Below, piece after piece: positions 35,150 through 46,333 of a stretch of 64,000 bases of DNA. The stretch's first letter is position 1. Each line of letters starts with the position of its first letter. The position numbers were made by a program, and so were the translations under genes. This DNA comes from Diploptera punctata (taxonomy: Eukaryota; Arthropoda; Insecta; Blattodea; Blaberidae): the NCBI GenBank assembly GCA_030220185.1, contig JASPKZ010009907.1, positions 46,169 through 110,168 of the forward strand, in the 5' to 3' direction. A model generated the notes under the pieces. The model had not been told where the DNA came from. It saw nothing but the letters and a program-made list of their open reading frames with translations, and searched no databases.

Positions 35150-35310
35150 AGATAGAGATTGAGAAAGTATAGAAGCCACATTAAAGTGGTACGGACAAAC
35201 AGGATGGACAAATTACAAAATGGCCGAAGAAGGAATTAGATACCACCAAAGAGAAAGATTAGATGACATAATACAATTGGAAGAATGAAAGGAAGGGGAT
35301 TGAAAGAAAA
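35150..35310 (+). mobile_element. Possible LINE C-terminal relic
   Basis: Patches resemble the WYGHxxRM...GRP..W segment of LINE C-termini ('GTGGTACGGACAAACAGGAT', 'AAAATGGCCGAAGAAGG'), with frameshifts. Weak. Confidence 0.3.
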
Positions 35311-35364
35311 AATACGAATAAAGAAACAACACTAGTTGTAACAATCTTTAAAATAATAATCAAA

Positions 35365-35367
<3 letters not shown>

Positions 35368-35402
<35 letters not shown>
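35368..35402. repeat. (AAT)n microsatellite
   Basis: AAT triplets. Confidence 0.97.
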
Positions 35403-35494
35403 TTTTTAAGGAATTTTTCTAAAATACAGTAGTTTTCCTACAACCTTGTAAATTTTTATTTCTCAATAAATCCCTATTTTCTGTTATTCTCTCG

Positions 35495-35670
35495 ACACCA
35501 TATTCTTATGCACACCTTGAACCCACTGTTCTTTTGGTCTCTCCTTTCTTCTGTTACCTCCATTTCAAAAAGTTAAAAGGCCTATCATTTTTGGTATCCT
35601 GTCATGTGACATCCTCTTTACGTGGCCAAACCATTTGTCTTCTTTATTCAATAACTTGTAGAACATCTTA
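35495..35670 (-). mobile_element. LINE C-terminal fragment
   Basis: On the minus strand the frame reads KWFGHVKRMSHDRIPKM and, after a break, GGNRRKERPKEQWVQGV, a degenerate LINE C-terminus of the LINE-B type. Confidence 0.65.
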
Positions 35671-35672
35671 TA

Positions 35673-35707
<35 letters not shown>

Positions 35708-35750
35708 AATAATAATCATAATAATAATAACCATAATAATAATAGGCCTA
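35671..35750. repeat. (AAT)n microsatellite, imperfect
   Basis: AAT with GAT and CAT variants; ends near a TAGGCCTA. Confidence 0.96.
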
Positions 35751-35776
35751 ATAGCAAATAAAGTAAACATGTACTA

Positions 35777-36531
35777 CAATCCAGACGCTCAGTCTCCGGC
35801 CCTGACGTTTTCACGATAATGTTGCCCATATGGATATTCAGTGGACGGGCCGCTTTATGTACCACGCTGTTATTACTCAACAACGTTAACTTCCAATGCG
35901 GAAAAACTGGGAACTAAAAGAATGTGGTAAGGGTGAGTAGGGATTGGAGGTAGTAGACCCTTGTCTCAGGTTGCAGTGACACTGTTTATTATCTGTCAGT
36001 CGTGTATAGTCAGTTGTTAGTGACAATGTCAAGTGCGAAAGTTAGACCCTATATTCACTGTATATACACATTTAAGTCTACCAGACAGTTGTTGGAAGTC
36101 AGTGCTAATTTAATTTATCTGCACATCACATTATCCAGAAACCCGTAGGCATACAAACTCCGATGATCTTTCATTAACTTCATATCTTATTTCAAGTAGG
36201 TCTACCGCTATATTTTGCTACTGATTATACTACTTGCCCAGTCATTTGCTTGTACCAACGGTGGAAGGAAACACTTTTCCCCTCTTCAACACTAGCGCCA
36301 TTGCTTCCTCTCACCGGCTAAAACGTTAATGCGGTCGAATAGTAGTAGAAATACAGCCGATAATATCGCAACAATTTCAAACCTCACTAGCAGCGCCTAG
36401 AGCAGTAATTGGTTGTGGCAGATGTCCACTCTTCATTTCAACTATTTCCTTATTGGCAGTAGAGGGCGAGTTTGCCCCTTTACCCCTCGTACAAGTTAAA
36501 CGTCTAAGCCGGAGACTCAGCGGCTGGACTG
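35777..36531. mobile_element. Non-autonomous Tc1/mariner-type DNA transposon, 755 bp
   Basis: The left end CAATCCAGACGCTCAGTCTC matches the complement of the right end, CAGTCCAGCCGCTGAGTCTC; similarity extends ~34 bp to '(G)ACGTTT'. Both ends are flanked by TA (35,775-35,776; 36,532-36,533), the target duplication of this superfamily, and the terminal CAGT is typical. No transposase frame seen. The interior (e.g. 36,240-36,500) is relatively complex. Confidence 0.8.
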
Positions 36532-36533
36532 TA

Positions 36534-38159
36534 TACGCTCATGTTGGTAATGTATTGTAATATGACTTTTTTTTTTAAATCACTATCAACTGACAACGTT
36601 TGTCTGTTCCCAATTTCCTTCAAATAGCAATAAGGGTAGGCCCTACGTCTTTAAGAATTACAGTTATGTAGAATTCAACAAAGTGCAATTTTTGTTTTTG
36701 ATATGAACTTGTAAATTAAAATGTTCTTTAGCACTATCAAACACGGTTATGTTATTTTATGAAAGACATGGATTTACCCTCCTAAACGCAACGTATTCTA
36801 CTCTAGAAAGCTTTCACCAATGATCTGAAAAAGGATCACGGATAAAACGCAGTTTAGGTCGTTGGTAGGCTATTTATTCCCTGAAACTCAGACGTTCTCC
36901 AGTTATGAATCCAACAATTGTTAAAAACTGTGATATGATTAAAAAACAATTTATATAAATACAAAAACAATAAATTACATAATTTTTGACAAGTAGATCG
37001 AAATTAAAAGAGACTAACAAACATGAAGTTGATAAAAAATTGAAAGTTACTCGAAAATTATCTCAATATTTGTATTCATGTTTATTTTAAATAATCTGAT
37101 ATTTTACATAAAAAAATATAAGTTAACTTAGATGGTTCTAAAGCAGAGGGTCTATAACCCTATAGGCCTATATATTTTCGCGCCTTATTATTTAGTTTTA
37201 TCATTTTCATTTTTATTTTTATTTTTTACTCGTATGCAATTAGGCCTACACAATTTACAGAAAATAAAAATTCGAATCTTCAGTGGCGAGATTCGAACAT
37301 GAACCGTCATGGATGGCTAATAAGCAGCCTAAGTAAAGGAGGGTAAAAATGTAGGCCTAACTAGATGCATCTTATTTAAGGCTTGAGTTTCTTTTACCTG
37401 TTGTAAACCATAGACACAGGACCCGCGACTTTAGTTATTTCCTAAGTAAGCTATGCTCATTATTTTTGCGCACTAAAAGTCCATCTCCCGGCCGGGTTTC
37501 AACATCTGAACCTCCAATCAGAGGCGATCATGCTATTATTCCACTCATTTAATAAATAGCCTACTATTATTCTGGATAAAAATATGCCTATATGAATTTT
37601 TGGAAATTATTTACTAGACCCTATAGCATATTTGAAAGAGTATACGATGGAATATAGGTCTATGTGTTTTTAAAACAAGCCTCTCGGTTTATAACTAGGT
37701 TGAGTCTGGAAGTAGATATTGCCTACACTGTATGCTAAACACCTGAATTACTGATACTTTACATGGAGATTTATTTGAAACTCGCCGCATGAAAGCTGTC
37801 ATACCTGACGACACACATCACCAATATAATATTGTGCTCCTTCAACTCTTCTCACAGAACAGAGATGTTCTGCCTGCTAAAGTGTCTTAAACGATAGTAG
37901 TTTAATATGAAACATTTTTTCTATAATGCAACATTATGAATTCTGCTCAAATAATTTTCAACAATCATTATTTTTAAGATTGAAATAAATACATCGATAT
38001 TATTTACCTATAAGATTACCTTTTAAGTGTTTAAGTTTTATTTAAGGGAGAATTAGAGCGATTTTAAAATTATAAAAATAATTAGACTGTAGATATATTC
38101 CAATTTAATTTTACCCCCCTTTAAATAAAAACTTGAATTATATTTTTGAATAATTAGTT
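36534..38159. other. Unassigned DNA with an S5-like fragment
   Basis: No gene found. The stretch 37,360-37,545 ('TTATTTAAGGCTTGAGTTTC', 'CCATCTCCCGGCCGGG') resembles a minus-strand S5 piece. A B-box-like 'CGAGATTCGAACATGAACC' (minus) lies at about 37,288. Confidence 0.4.
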
Positions 38160-38253
38160 AATATATATATATATATATATATATATTCACTTATTTATGT
38201 GATTATAGTAAATATATTCATTATTAGTAGGCCTACGTATTTAATTGTATGAC

Positions 38254-38287
<34 letters not shown>
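38160..38287. repeat. Two (TA)n microsatellites
   Basis: TA runs at 38,160-38,186 and 38,257-38,287 separated by AT-rich DNA with a TAGGCCTA. Confidence 0.95.
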
Positions 38288-38290
<3 letters not shown>

Positions 38291-38439
38291 GATAAGTCTA
38301 AAAGTCAAGATAGTTTCCAATAATTAATAGTTATTAATGAGATAAATGGATTCAGAAACAAAAAATTATAGCCTAGCTATAGTCAAGTTAGTTAGTTGAC
38401 CATGATGTTTGGGAATGAGAGCAATATCAAAATTAAAAA

Positions 38440-39175
38440 AAATATATAGGCCTATATAGGCCTAGGCTAATTTATTTTAGGTCTAACCTAGAAATAATTT
38501 GAATAAATTTTAACTGGTTTTGTGCCAATTTTTCTGAAGTAATAAACGGAAGCTACTGATGTACATAGGCCTACGCCTACAAGTTTTATGATAACATAGG
38601 CCTATGCCACCTGCAAGGGTTAAATGCCAATCTTAACCATTGGTAGGCTATCTCTTTTGTTTTTTTCAACATAATAATAATAATATTAATAATAATAATA
38701 ATAATAATAATACTTTATTTATTCTGGCAGAGTTAAGGCCATAAGGCCCTCTCTTCCACTCAACCAGCACAAATACAAATAAATAGGCCTATTCGACAAA
38801 TATAGATATACACTGTACTAATTATAAACAGTTAAAGATACAATAAATGTAGCAATGTAAATGTCATGTACAAACAACATAAATTGTCTTTAAAATTTAA
38901 TCGGGTTAAAATATAAGCTATAGGATAGGCCTACATATTTTACGTAATGTAGGCCTATCTGTTTTCTGATTTTGAATCAAAATTTCTTTTTTAAAATTAA
39001 TTATAGGCCTACACAATTTGTCCCAGTTCAAAGTTGCCAGGTCTCATATAGGCCTATAGCCTATCCTTATTTTCTCTGTAGGCCTAGGACTATTAGAGCG
39101 TTCGTATAGGCCTAATTAAAAATACAATAATTTACTTTGTGGTTATTAAATATAGTTAGGCCTACTAGACCTACA
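38440..39175. repeat. Second dense cluster of TAGGCCTA
   Basis: About a dozen exact TAGGCCTA in 0.74 kb, including closely spaced pairs near 38,447-38,464 and 39,048-39,110. One (38,784-38,791) is a proven insertion relative to the paralogous repeat at 48.39 kb. Confidence 0.85.
38669..38890 (-). mobile_element. ATT-tailed retroposon-like repeat (RA), copy 1
   Basis: Complement of 48,320-48,541. Shared: 'GGCAGAGTTAAGGCCATAAG', 'CTCTTCCACTCAACCAGCAC', 'TATAGATATACACT'. One end in both copies is an (ATT)n array (here 38,669-38,711), so the microsatellite behaves as the element's 3' tail. Shorter relatives: 55,265-55,350 and possibly 29,040-29,110. Confidence 0.82.
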
Positions 39176-40455
39176 GGGGCAAGTCGATATTACCTTTTTT
39201 ATTCTATTAATTTCATAATTTTTACGTCTATTTTGATGTTAGTGATAGTGCTATTAGACCTATATATTGTATTAAACACTTTTCAAAGCATAAAGTAAAA
39301 TATGTATAGCTTATTTTTACATTTTAACGCATATTTTAGGTCCTAAAGTTACATTTTTAGAGTCTAAAAATTTGAGGTAGGTATATTTACGGCCTATGTA
39401 GCTATTACTATTTAGTATTCTATAAATAAGAGTGATAGCCTATAGTTTAATATCTCCAATATTGTAAATCGGACTATGGTAGAACTAAAAGGTCAGCATA
39501 TTTTATAACTTAATATGTTCTTTATTTAGAAGTTATTTCTGTTTGAAATTTTATACAAACTTTGTTTAAAACTTCTAAGTTACATGAGATATAAACTTGC
39601 GAACATCGAATTGAAGTTTAGGAGGTTACTGAATGAAACCTATAACTAGGCCTACTTATTATGAACGACTCAAAAAGAAACTTTGTAAGAAAACAGAAAA
39701 ATATACAAAAGTTGGAGTTAGTCCCATCTGATTCTACAACATGCGAAAAACCTCGATATACGCGCTGTCTTGTATATATACAAGTTGTGCTCAATGCAGC
39801 ATCAACTTCTACATATTCTTCCAGCATCGTCTTGGAGTCTGACACGATCAGAAATAGTGTTTTGGGGGATGGAGATTTTCTTAGAACAATCGCCGACTTG
39901 ACAGACATTGGTGCGAGGTGGCGGGAAGAGGGCGGAGAGGGAGGTTATATGACGTGACATGACATGAAGGAGGGAGGTTTTAAGGATAGGGATGAGAGAT
40001 AGGGAGAGAGAGAAGGAGGTTTGCTGGAAGTTCTTATACATGAACTTAGAATACGTCGTCGTCAACGATGACGAAGGCAGCTAGGAGCAAGGAGAACTGG
40101 AGTGGTGGGTGTTATGTACGAGTGAGTGAAGAAACATCAAGTTCTGAGTCTACAAGTTTGGTGGTGGAATGCTTAGATCAGGGGTAGAGAAACTTCTATC
40201 CAAGTCATATATTATAATTTCAGAATGCACGGATCATGTAGAATGCTCAAGAACAAGCATTGTTCCATATTAGACATGAGAATAAAATTTCTTGTCACAT
40301 TTTGTTAAAAACACTTAGGCTATGCCAAGAACATAAGAAACTTGTTTCAGGTCTCATGTTTTCCCGTTTCTTTTATCAAGTCATTTATACATTTTCAAAC
40401 TTAGTTCAACAAAATGTAACTGTGAACTAGAATTTACAGAAAATAAAATTATAAA
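39176..40455. other. Unassigned DNA with overlapping short ORFs
   Basis: The region 39,661-40,065 has open frames on both strands (98, 96 and 87 codons) that overlap and share no known domain. A purine-rich patch (39,915-40,020) follows 'TATATGACGTGACATGACAT'. Possibly an exon or 5' region, but there is no splice or homology support. Confidence 0.25.
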
Positions 40456-40459
40456 ATTA

Positions 40460-40640
40460 CTACCTGTAAGATACTGTCTTCCTCAACTTGGCTAAGTTTT
40501 TTAACACTAGGTCTTTCGGAACTAAACTGCCATCATCAGCCTACAGTTAAAAATAAAAGTTGAGGAAGTAATGATCTTCTGCTGCTGATGGAATTAATTT
40601 CGGAAGACCTTCAGTTATAAAAACATAACTAATCTGAGGA
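40460..40640. mobile_element. Small foldback with FB1 motif
   Basis: Imperfect inverted arms ('CTGTCTTCCTCAACTTGGCT' and 'AAAAGTTGAGGAAGTAATG'; 'GGTCTTTCGGAACTAAACTG' and 'GAATTAATTTCGGAAGACC') each hold a CTGATG-GG...CGAAAG or CGGAAG-type motif, at 40,512-40,544 (inverted) and 40,581-40,608. Confidence 0.6.
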
Positions 40641-40654
40641 ACATACTCTTAAAA

Positions 40655-40950
40655 GTAAAGTGATCCCACTACAGGCCTCAGGAGGCCCTTGGGGTAGTAG
40701 GAGGTTAAGGCTCCCACTTTTTCTGGACAATCGGCACTTCATGTCAGCCGGGTTGTCAGCCCTGCGTGACGGCCGCCTTTACCCCCAGAATAAGTGCCAG
40801 GTACTCATTTTCGTTAGAGGTTGAGTCGACCCCAAGACCATAGTGTCGCCAGAAGGTTTGGGTCAGTTTAAAAACCTGACCCCACCGGGACTCGAACCCT
40901 CAACCTTCCGGCTTGTAGCGCAGTGCCTTAACCGCTACGCTACGGCGTAG
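40655..40950 (-). mobile_element. SINE family S2
   Basis: Complement of S2: 'GGCCCTTGGGGTAGTAGGAG', 'TGTCAGCCCTGCGTGACGGC', 'GGACTCGAACCCTCAACC' (B box) and 'TTAACCGCTACGCTACGGCG' (A box) at the right end. The outer edge runs straight into a TAGGCCTA. Confidence 0.9.
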
Positions 40951-41041
40951 GCCTACTTCTAACAATTTTTATCATTCTACGTCCTTTGATGATTCACGTT
41001 TTCATCAACATGTTTTACATTCTTGTTTACCTTTACTCCTA

Positions 41042-41329
41042 ACAAGGGAACCTACATTTAAATTTCTCCCATAGAAGCTTCAGTAATTGTGGAAATGAGT
41101 GAGGCGGGACGCGGGCGCGGAAGGCAGGTAGTGAGGGTTATCCAATCTACCAATTCGGGAGCTATATTACTTCCTGTAGTTTAAATGGGAGGTTCGGCGC
41201 TGGGTTTTATTGCCTTGCACTTAAAAACAGCAGAACATTTATTTGGACACGGCCTTGGTACATCACAACGCTTCTCTGGAAGAAATTTCAAGGTAGGTTT
41301 CGGCATTCAATGGCTAACAGTTCCCTTGT
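41042..41329. mobile_element. Palindromic element FB2, copy 1 (left arm shortened)
   Basis: Left end 'ACAAGGGAACCTACATTTAA' and right end 'GGCTAACAGTTCCCTTGT' are inverted termini. The right arm carries the conserved block 'ACATCACAACGCTTCTCTGG' + 'AAGAAATTTCAAGGTAGG'. The centre is GC-rich ('GAGGCGGGACGCGGGCGCGG'). The right arm keeps an open frame reading GTSQRFSGRNFKVGFGIQWL, seen in inverted form at 48.9 kb. Confidence 0.75.
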
Positions 41330-41394
41330 AAGTATTTGATTTGATGATATTATTTTATAGAACATCTTCTAAAATCAAATTCTTCTTTTTCTAT

Positions 41395-42203
41395 TTCTAC
41401 TTCATGAACTTAGGCATTTTGACCTGTTTTCACATCAAGTGGGATTTAATGAATCTTCCCAACTAGTAAATGGGCGTCCAACACTTCTATGTCCTATTGG
41501 TTTGTACTTTAGTAACAGCTGAGGGATTCTATCTGTAGGCATTATTTTAACATGTTCATACCAGTTGTTTCTCATATTGTCAGTTCTATTTGTTAAATTA
41601 AAAATACTTAAGTCTTTTCTTATATCTTCATTTCTTTTTTCTGTCCAAGATTGTCACACCTGCTACTGAACGTAAGAACTTCATTTCTGCAGTTTCTATT
41701 TCTCTTCTGTCTGAACGGTTAAGAGCCCAATTCTCACTTGCATAGGCCTATGTTGAGACAGGCACTGCCATAATTCTATAAAATTTTAATTGTGTGCTCC
41801 TCAAAGTTTTATTTTTCATTGTCCGTTTTATAGTGCTACACATTCTATTAAATTAATTTAATTTAATATTAATATCTTCCTTCTGGCAGTAGCCTACGAT
41901 ACATTTCATCCTAAATAATTGAAATTGTTCACCTGTTGTATTGTACTGTTATTAATGCTGATTTTACACCTCATAGGCCTATGGTCTTTCCCGTTGAACG
42001 CCATTACTTTCGATTTACTTTCAGAGATTTTTATATTGAATTTATTTGTTATTTCATTTAATTTATAGGCTGCTATTTGTAAATTGTCTTCTGAAGACCT
42101 AAGGATTGTTTGATCGTCTGCAAACAATATGGAATTTAGATTTGTATTGCCAACTTTAAAATCTGTGGTTAAACTTGATTGCCATTGTACAGTAACCTCG
42201 TGC

Positions 42204-42250
<47 letters not shown>

Positions 42251-42470
42251 CCTATGCCTATACACTGAAAAGTACAGGAGGTAGCGAGCATCATTGTCTG
42301 ACCCCTTGATTAATTTCTAATGTTTTATCAATCATTATTTTTATTTAAAATAGGCGTAGGCTATTTTTGCACAACTTTAAAAATATGTCCTCGAAACCCT
42401 TTTTCATACATTATTTCCAATAGTTTATTTCTTGACAATCTATCAAACGCTCAAATCAAAGTTCCGCATT
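41395..42470 (-). mobile_element. LINE-B reverse transcriptase fragment, dead
   Basis: On the minus strand: NQGVRQ.CSLPPVLF (~42,330-42,280), then a (TA)n array with TAGGCCTA inserted into the coding sequence (42,206-42,258), then SILFADDQTILRSSEDN (FADD catalytic box) and INNSTIQQVNNFNYLG (42,180-41,906), and a GHRSVGRPFTSW-like C-terminus near 41,490-41,460. Frames shift repeatedly. Confidence 0.82.
42206..42248. repeat. (TA)n microsatellite inside LINE-B
   Basis: TA repeat ending in TAGGCCTA; lies between two conserved RT motifs, so it arose or expanded after insertion of the LINE. Confidence 0.96.
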
Positions 42471-42474
42471 ACAT

Positions 42475-43082
42475 TTCCGATTATTCTCAATAGAATTTCA
42501 ATTATCGCTTTATGTTGTATTCATCTATTAATTTTTTATTCATAAATGTATGATTTGCTTATAGGCTACCTGTGCTACAACCATTTAGGCTAACACCAAT
42601 AAGTTCTATGTAAAAATTATGTAGAAAAATGTTAGACATGTAGAAATAGTAACACTGCGATAGCAGTAAGAGGAAAGTGAATATAGCCTATTGACTCATT
42701 GCTACTCCGTAGACAGGTGTCATTCAACAGATTTCAGAGGGTGTGAATCAAAAGTAAGTAGGCTACCTTAGTTCGCAACGTTTTCTGACTCTTCAGAAGT
42801 ATTGATGTTACAGTAGCTATTTGTATAAAAACATGTTACCGCCGTAAACTTAATTCGTAACATGGGTTCTTCATCAACATTTTATCTGTGAACTCCCCTC
42901 TACAATCTTCATAAGAATGTAATGGGAATTCAGAATTATCCTGTGTTGTGTTTATACCTTCATATACAAAACAGTACACTACTTGCTGTTCTAGTGTAAA
43001 ATGTTACAACAAGGATGACAACAGTCAATAAAATGTGTTATAAAGACAAGACAATGCCCTGTGCGGAAGATAGACAAGTGAC
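42475..43082. other. Unassigned AT-rich DNA
   Basis: No gene or known repeat recognised. Confidence 0.45.
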
Positions 43083-43194
43083 AAATTATTTTTAAAAAAT
43101 TGCACGATTCACAAATAAATAACTTATCATTCGAGAAACTACGAAATACCAAATGCCGTCTTGTATCTGTCTGTCTATAAAAATGTAAGTTGAA

Positions 43195-43375
43195 TGCAGG
43201 CTTTCATGGCCGGTAATCATAATAGGCTATTAAGAGATTTCGGGCTATGTGACCGTGGTCCATGCCTACTGTTTCTACCAAACATTTCTCCGCAGTTCAG
43301 GGAGAAACGTCTGGAAGAAACATCAGCCATTGAACTCGGGCACATAGCCCGAAATATCTTAATTATTCAATAGGC
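43195..43375. mobile_element. Foldback element inside the satellite
   Basis: Inverted arms 'GATTTCGGGCTATGTGACCG' and 'CGGGCACATAGCCCGAAAT', with 'AGGGAGAAACGTC' in the centre. The outer 'AGGCTTTCATGGCCGG' resembles the 'CCGGCTGTGAAAGCCTAAG' end of the 45.5-45.7 kb foldback. Confidence 0.65.
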
Positions 43376-43800
43376 CTACTAACAAAATTCATATCAAATT
43401 TCGTTGAGGTGTACAGTCATATGATAAAAGTTAAAATAAAAAGGACCTTTTGGCAGGTGCCGTCGTCCTCAACTTTGTTAAAATGGTGTATATAAAATTA
43501 ACTGGAGCGCTTTCGGAAGTTAACTTCCATCCTCGGCAGTTTGAGCTTCTGCTACTCGTTGTTGTTGTTGTTTACGATTATGTACACTCCAACTGTTAGT
43601 TGCTGCTACAAACAGTTGGAGTAGGGCCTATACATAATCGTAAACAATAACAACGAGTAGCAGAAGCTCAACCTGCCGAGGATGGAAGTTAACTTCCGAA
43701 AGCGCTCCAGTTAATTTTATATACACCATTTTAACAAAGTTTGAGGACGACGGCACCTGCCAAAAGGTACATTTTAATTTTAACTTTTATCTTACTTTTA
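43376..43800. mobile_element. Foldback element FB1, second copy
   Basis: Near-perfect inverted arms ('GGTGCCGTCGTCCTCAACTT', 'GGAGCGCTTTCGGAAGTTAA', 'CTTCTGCTACTCGTTGTTG', 'ACGATTATGTACACTCCAAC') close on a ~20-bp centre. The flank 'ATTTCGTTGAGGTGTACAGT' is shared with 19.75 kb and with the Penelope-like fragment at 13.0 kb. The right arm holds TAGGGCCTA at 43,622-43,630, absent from the left arm. Confidence 0.8.
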
Positions 43801-44176
43801 ATTATTACTAAAAATGTAAGATTCACAAACAATAGGCCTATATCATTCGAAAAAGTACGAAATGCCAAACACTGTTTGTCTAAAAATTGTTAGATTCACA
43901 AACAATACTTCATTCAAAAAACTATGAAATACCAAATAGGCCTACGAACTTGTAATTGACTAATAATTAATATTTTAATTATTAAACATAGGCCTACATC
44001 TTAATGTTACTTCTTATTGTATTTTAAAATTAAAAAAATGTAGCCTAATTGACTGTCTGTCTAAAAAAATGTAAGATTCATAAACAGTAGAATTATAGGC
44101 TACCGTTTGAAAAATTATGAAATACCAAACACCGTCTTGTAAATGTCTGTCCAAACATTGTAGGATTAACAAACAG

Positions 44177-44385
44177 TACTAACTAACTGGCTCTATCGAA
44201 CCAGCATGTTCATGGCCGCTTGGGCATAAAAGCTTACCATGCTTCCCTATCCTGAACTAGTGTTTTCCAATCATACCCTACATAATCCACTTCCCTCAAT
44301 ATTGGATAATGTTATACTCTCACCTCATTCTTGGTTTACCACATGGGCGTTTTCCCTCTGGTTTTTCACACACAGTAGCTACATC
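44177..44385 (-). mobile_element. LINE-A 3' fragment inside the satellite
   Basis: 'CATGTTCATGGCCGCTTGGG', 'CTTCCCTATCCTGAACTAGT' and 'TTCTTGGTTTACCACATGGG' are the LINE-A 3' end on the minus strand. Confidence 0.87.
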
Positions 44386-44754
44386 ATTAAAACAACTTTG
44401 AAATACCAAATACGATCTTATAACTTACTGTCTGCCTAAAAAATGTACGATTCACAAACAGTAGACATATAGGTATCATTCGAAAAATTGCGAAATATCA
44501 AACACAGTCTTGAAATTGTTAGGTTCACAAATAGTAGGGCCTACTTGTAGGCTTACATAATTCAAAAACTATGAAATATCAAATTCTATCTTGTAACTGA
44601 CTGTCTGTCTGAAAGAAATTGTAAGATTCACAAACAGAAATCTTTCGAAAAAATCACGAAATATCAAACACTGTCTAAAAATTGTTAGATTCGCCAAGCA
44701 GTAGGCTTACATCATTCAAAAAACTATGAATATCAAATAACATCGTGTATTACC

Positions 44755-44955
44755 CGTTTAAGGAGTAAGCGCAGTTATTGACGGAGGGCACTGCAGTCGT
44801 GTTTATGCAGGAATAGAACACGTGACACTGCTATCTATGAGTGCAGAGGGGAATTGGACGTGGGACGCTGACAGTGAACACTGCCTTAGATGACATCACG
44901 TGTAGCAACAAAGAGAGCTTCGCAATTCTTCCGCCTGCAGAGATATTTTGAACGA
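44755..44955. other. Unassigned insertion inside the satellite
   Basis: Higher-complexity DNA ('GGAGGGCACTGCAGTCGTGT', 'GATGACATCACGTGTAGC') between two satellite monomers. No family recognised. Confidence 0.4.
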
Positions 44956-45194
44956 CTAATAACTGACTGTCAAAAAAAAAAGTAAGATTCACTAACAGCA
45001 GACCTATAGGCCCTATCATTCGAAAAATTATGAAATACCAAACACCACCTTGTAACTGTTTGTATGTAAAAAAAAATCACAAACAGCAGGCCTATATCAA
45101 TCTAAAAACTACGAAGTGCCAAACAACAGCTCATAGGCCTAACTTCCTGTCTAGGATATCCGGATATCCCCACATGGGACAACGATGCCTCCAT

Positions 45195-45480
45195 GCGGGA
45201 GTTCCAAATTAATTTAGTTACGCTCATTTGTTATTACGTACAGTTTTCAGCCACTTACAAATAGTTAATTCATCCATAAAGAGATACCTGGTAGTCAACA
45301 ATTCGCATTATTTGAATGGGAAAGTCCGATTAAATTTTGATTCAGACTCAGAAACCACAGCTTGAAGTCCCTCCCGGGGTTTCCATTAGATTTTTCCAAC
45401 CTGTAAATTCATCAAGCCGGCCGAGTTTGTAGCTGTGGGACCTGAAGAAAGGAACTTAACCCCTGGACTGATAACTGTAC
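45195..45480 (-). mobile_element. SINE family S5, diverged
   Basis: 'GCTTGAAGTCCCTCCCGGGG', 'CATCAAGCCGGCCGAG' and 'GAACTTAACCCCTGGACTG' (A box complement) match the S5 layout. Confidence 0.65.
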
Positions 45481-45524
45481 TATAACATTTTTTAACTAGG
45501 CCTATTAACAAATTATGATGATCT

Positions 45525-45735
45525 TGAAGAATATTTCCAGGCTGTAGGCCGTTTCGCCAGAGACTGCGTCCGGTCCCTCAAGGGTTGTCTTGATCTTGAA
45601 AAATATTTCCGGGCTGTAGGCCGTGGTCTTGAGGATGCCGGACGAAAGTCTTTGGCGAAACGTCGGGGAACTTCAAGCCTCAAGACCACGGCCTACAGCC
45701 CGGAAATATTCTTCAAGATCATCGTAATAACTCCG
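45525..45735. mobile_element. Foldback element with triplicated arm block
   Basis: The block 'AATATTTCCGGGCTGTAGGC' occurs twice in direct orientation (~45,530 and ~45,603) and once inverted ('GCCTACAGCCCGGAAATATT', ~45,690). The centre 'GGATGCCGGACG' ... 'TTTGGCGAAACGTC' follows the TG-hairpin-GAAACG pattern seen after Penelope-like ORFs. Confidence 0.65.
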
Positions 45736-45924
45736 GCTGTGAAAGCCTAAGTCAATACATATTTAAAAAATATTTTGAAATATTTTATAGGCACTATAAC
45801 ATGTAAATTTGGAAATTGGCCTACTGAACGTAGACTTAGTATTATTAGAGGCCTACTCCACAGTAATGGACCATGCAGATAATAAATTATATAGGCCTAC
45901 TATATAATATATATATATGGCATG

Positions 45925-46170
45925 ATAAGAAAAATAAATGCCTAGACGGGATTCCAACCCGGAACTCTGAGTCTGTACCTCAGCGTGTTATCCATTACAC
46001 CACCAGGCGAATCCAATTCAAACACTTATTTTTCTTATATATGTAGCCTATTATATTCTCCATTACTACTAGATGTCGAGAGAACTCGGTCTTCACTGCC
46101 ATCTAGTAGCTGACTATAACAAGTAAGCAAATTAAAGAGAATATTTTTACTTTATAGCAGTGACGCTTTA
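45925..46170 (-). mobile_element. tRNA-TIR unit, copy C
   Basis: Inverted repeats at 45,925-45,940 and 46,023-46,038 (one mismatch) flank a tRNA-like gene at 45,939-46,008 (minus). Anticodon arm CTGAG-GTACAGA-CTCAG, anticodon ACA. The flank 'AGCAAATTAAAGAGAATATT' and 'GCAGTGACGCTTTATCGATG' matches copies A and B. TA at 46,115-46,116 is an empty site. The flank has a TAGCCTA not present in A or B. Confidence 0.8.
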
Positions 46171-46171
46171 T

Positions 46172-46173
46172 CG

Positions 46174-46205
<32 letters not shown>
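46172..46205. repeat. (TA)n microsatellite
   Basis: TA repeat with one break (AAGT) near 46,204. Confidence 0.95.
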
Positions 46206-46333
46206 AGTTATATATATATCATACCGGTAAATTATATATAGGCCTATATTTTATATAGGCTATATATTTAGATATTATTGGCCTAACTATATTTTTGACA
46301 TTTGACAATGAAGGCAAATATGATAGGCCTATG

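Larger units (their letters stand above)
43083..45150 (+). repeat. Degenerate satellite, ~90-120 bp monomers, interrupted three times
   Basis: Repeated units follow the scheme 'GTAAGATTCACAAACA', a spacer, 'CATTCGAAAAACTA', 'GAAATACCAAACACCGTC', 'TTGTAACTGACTGTCTGTCT', poly-A. At least ten degenerate units can be followed. Interruptions are foldbacks 43,195-43,800, a LINE-A piece 44,177-44,385, and an unassigned ~200-bp block 44,755-44,955. Monomers differ by micro-insertions: TAGGCCTA at 43,937-43,944 against TA at 44,411-44,412. Confidence 0.8.
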
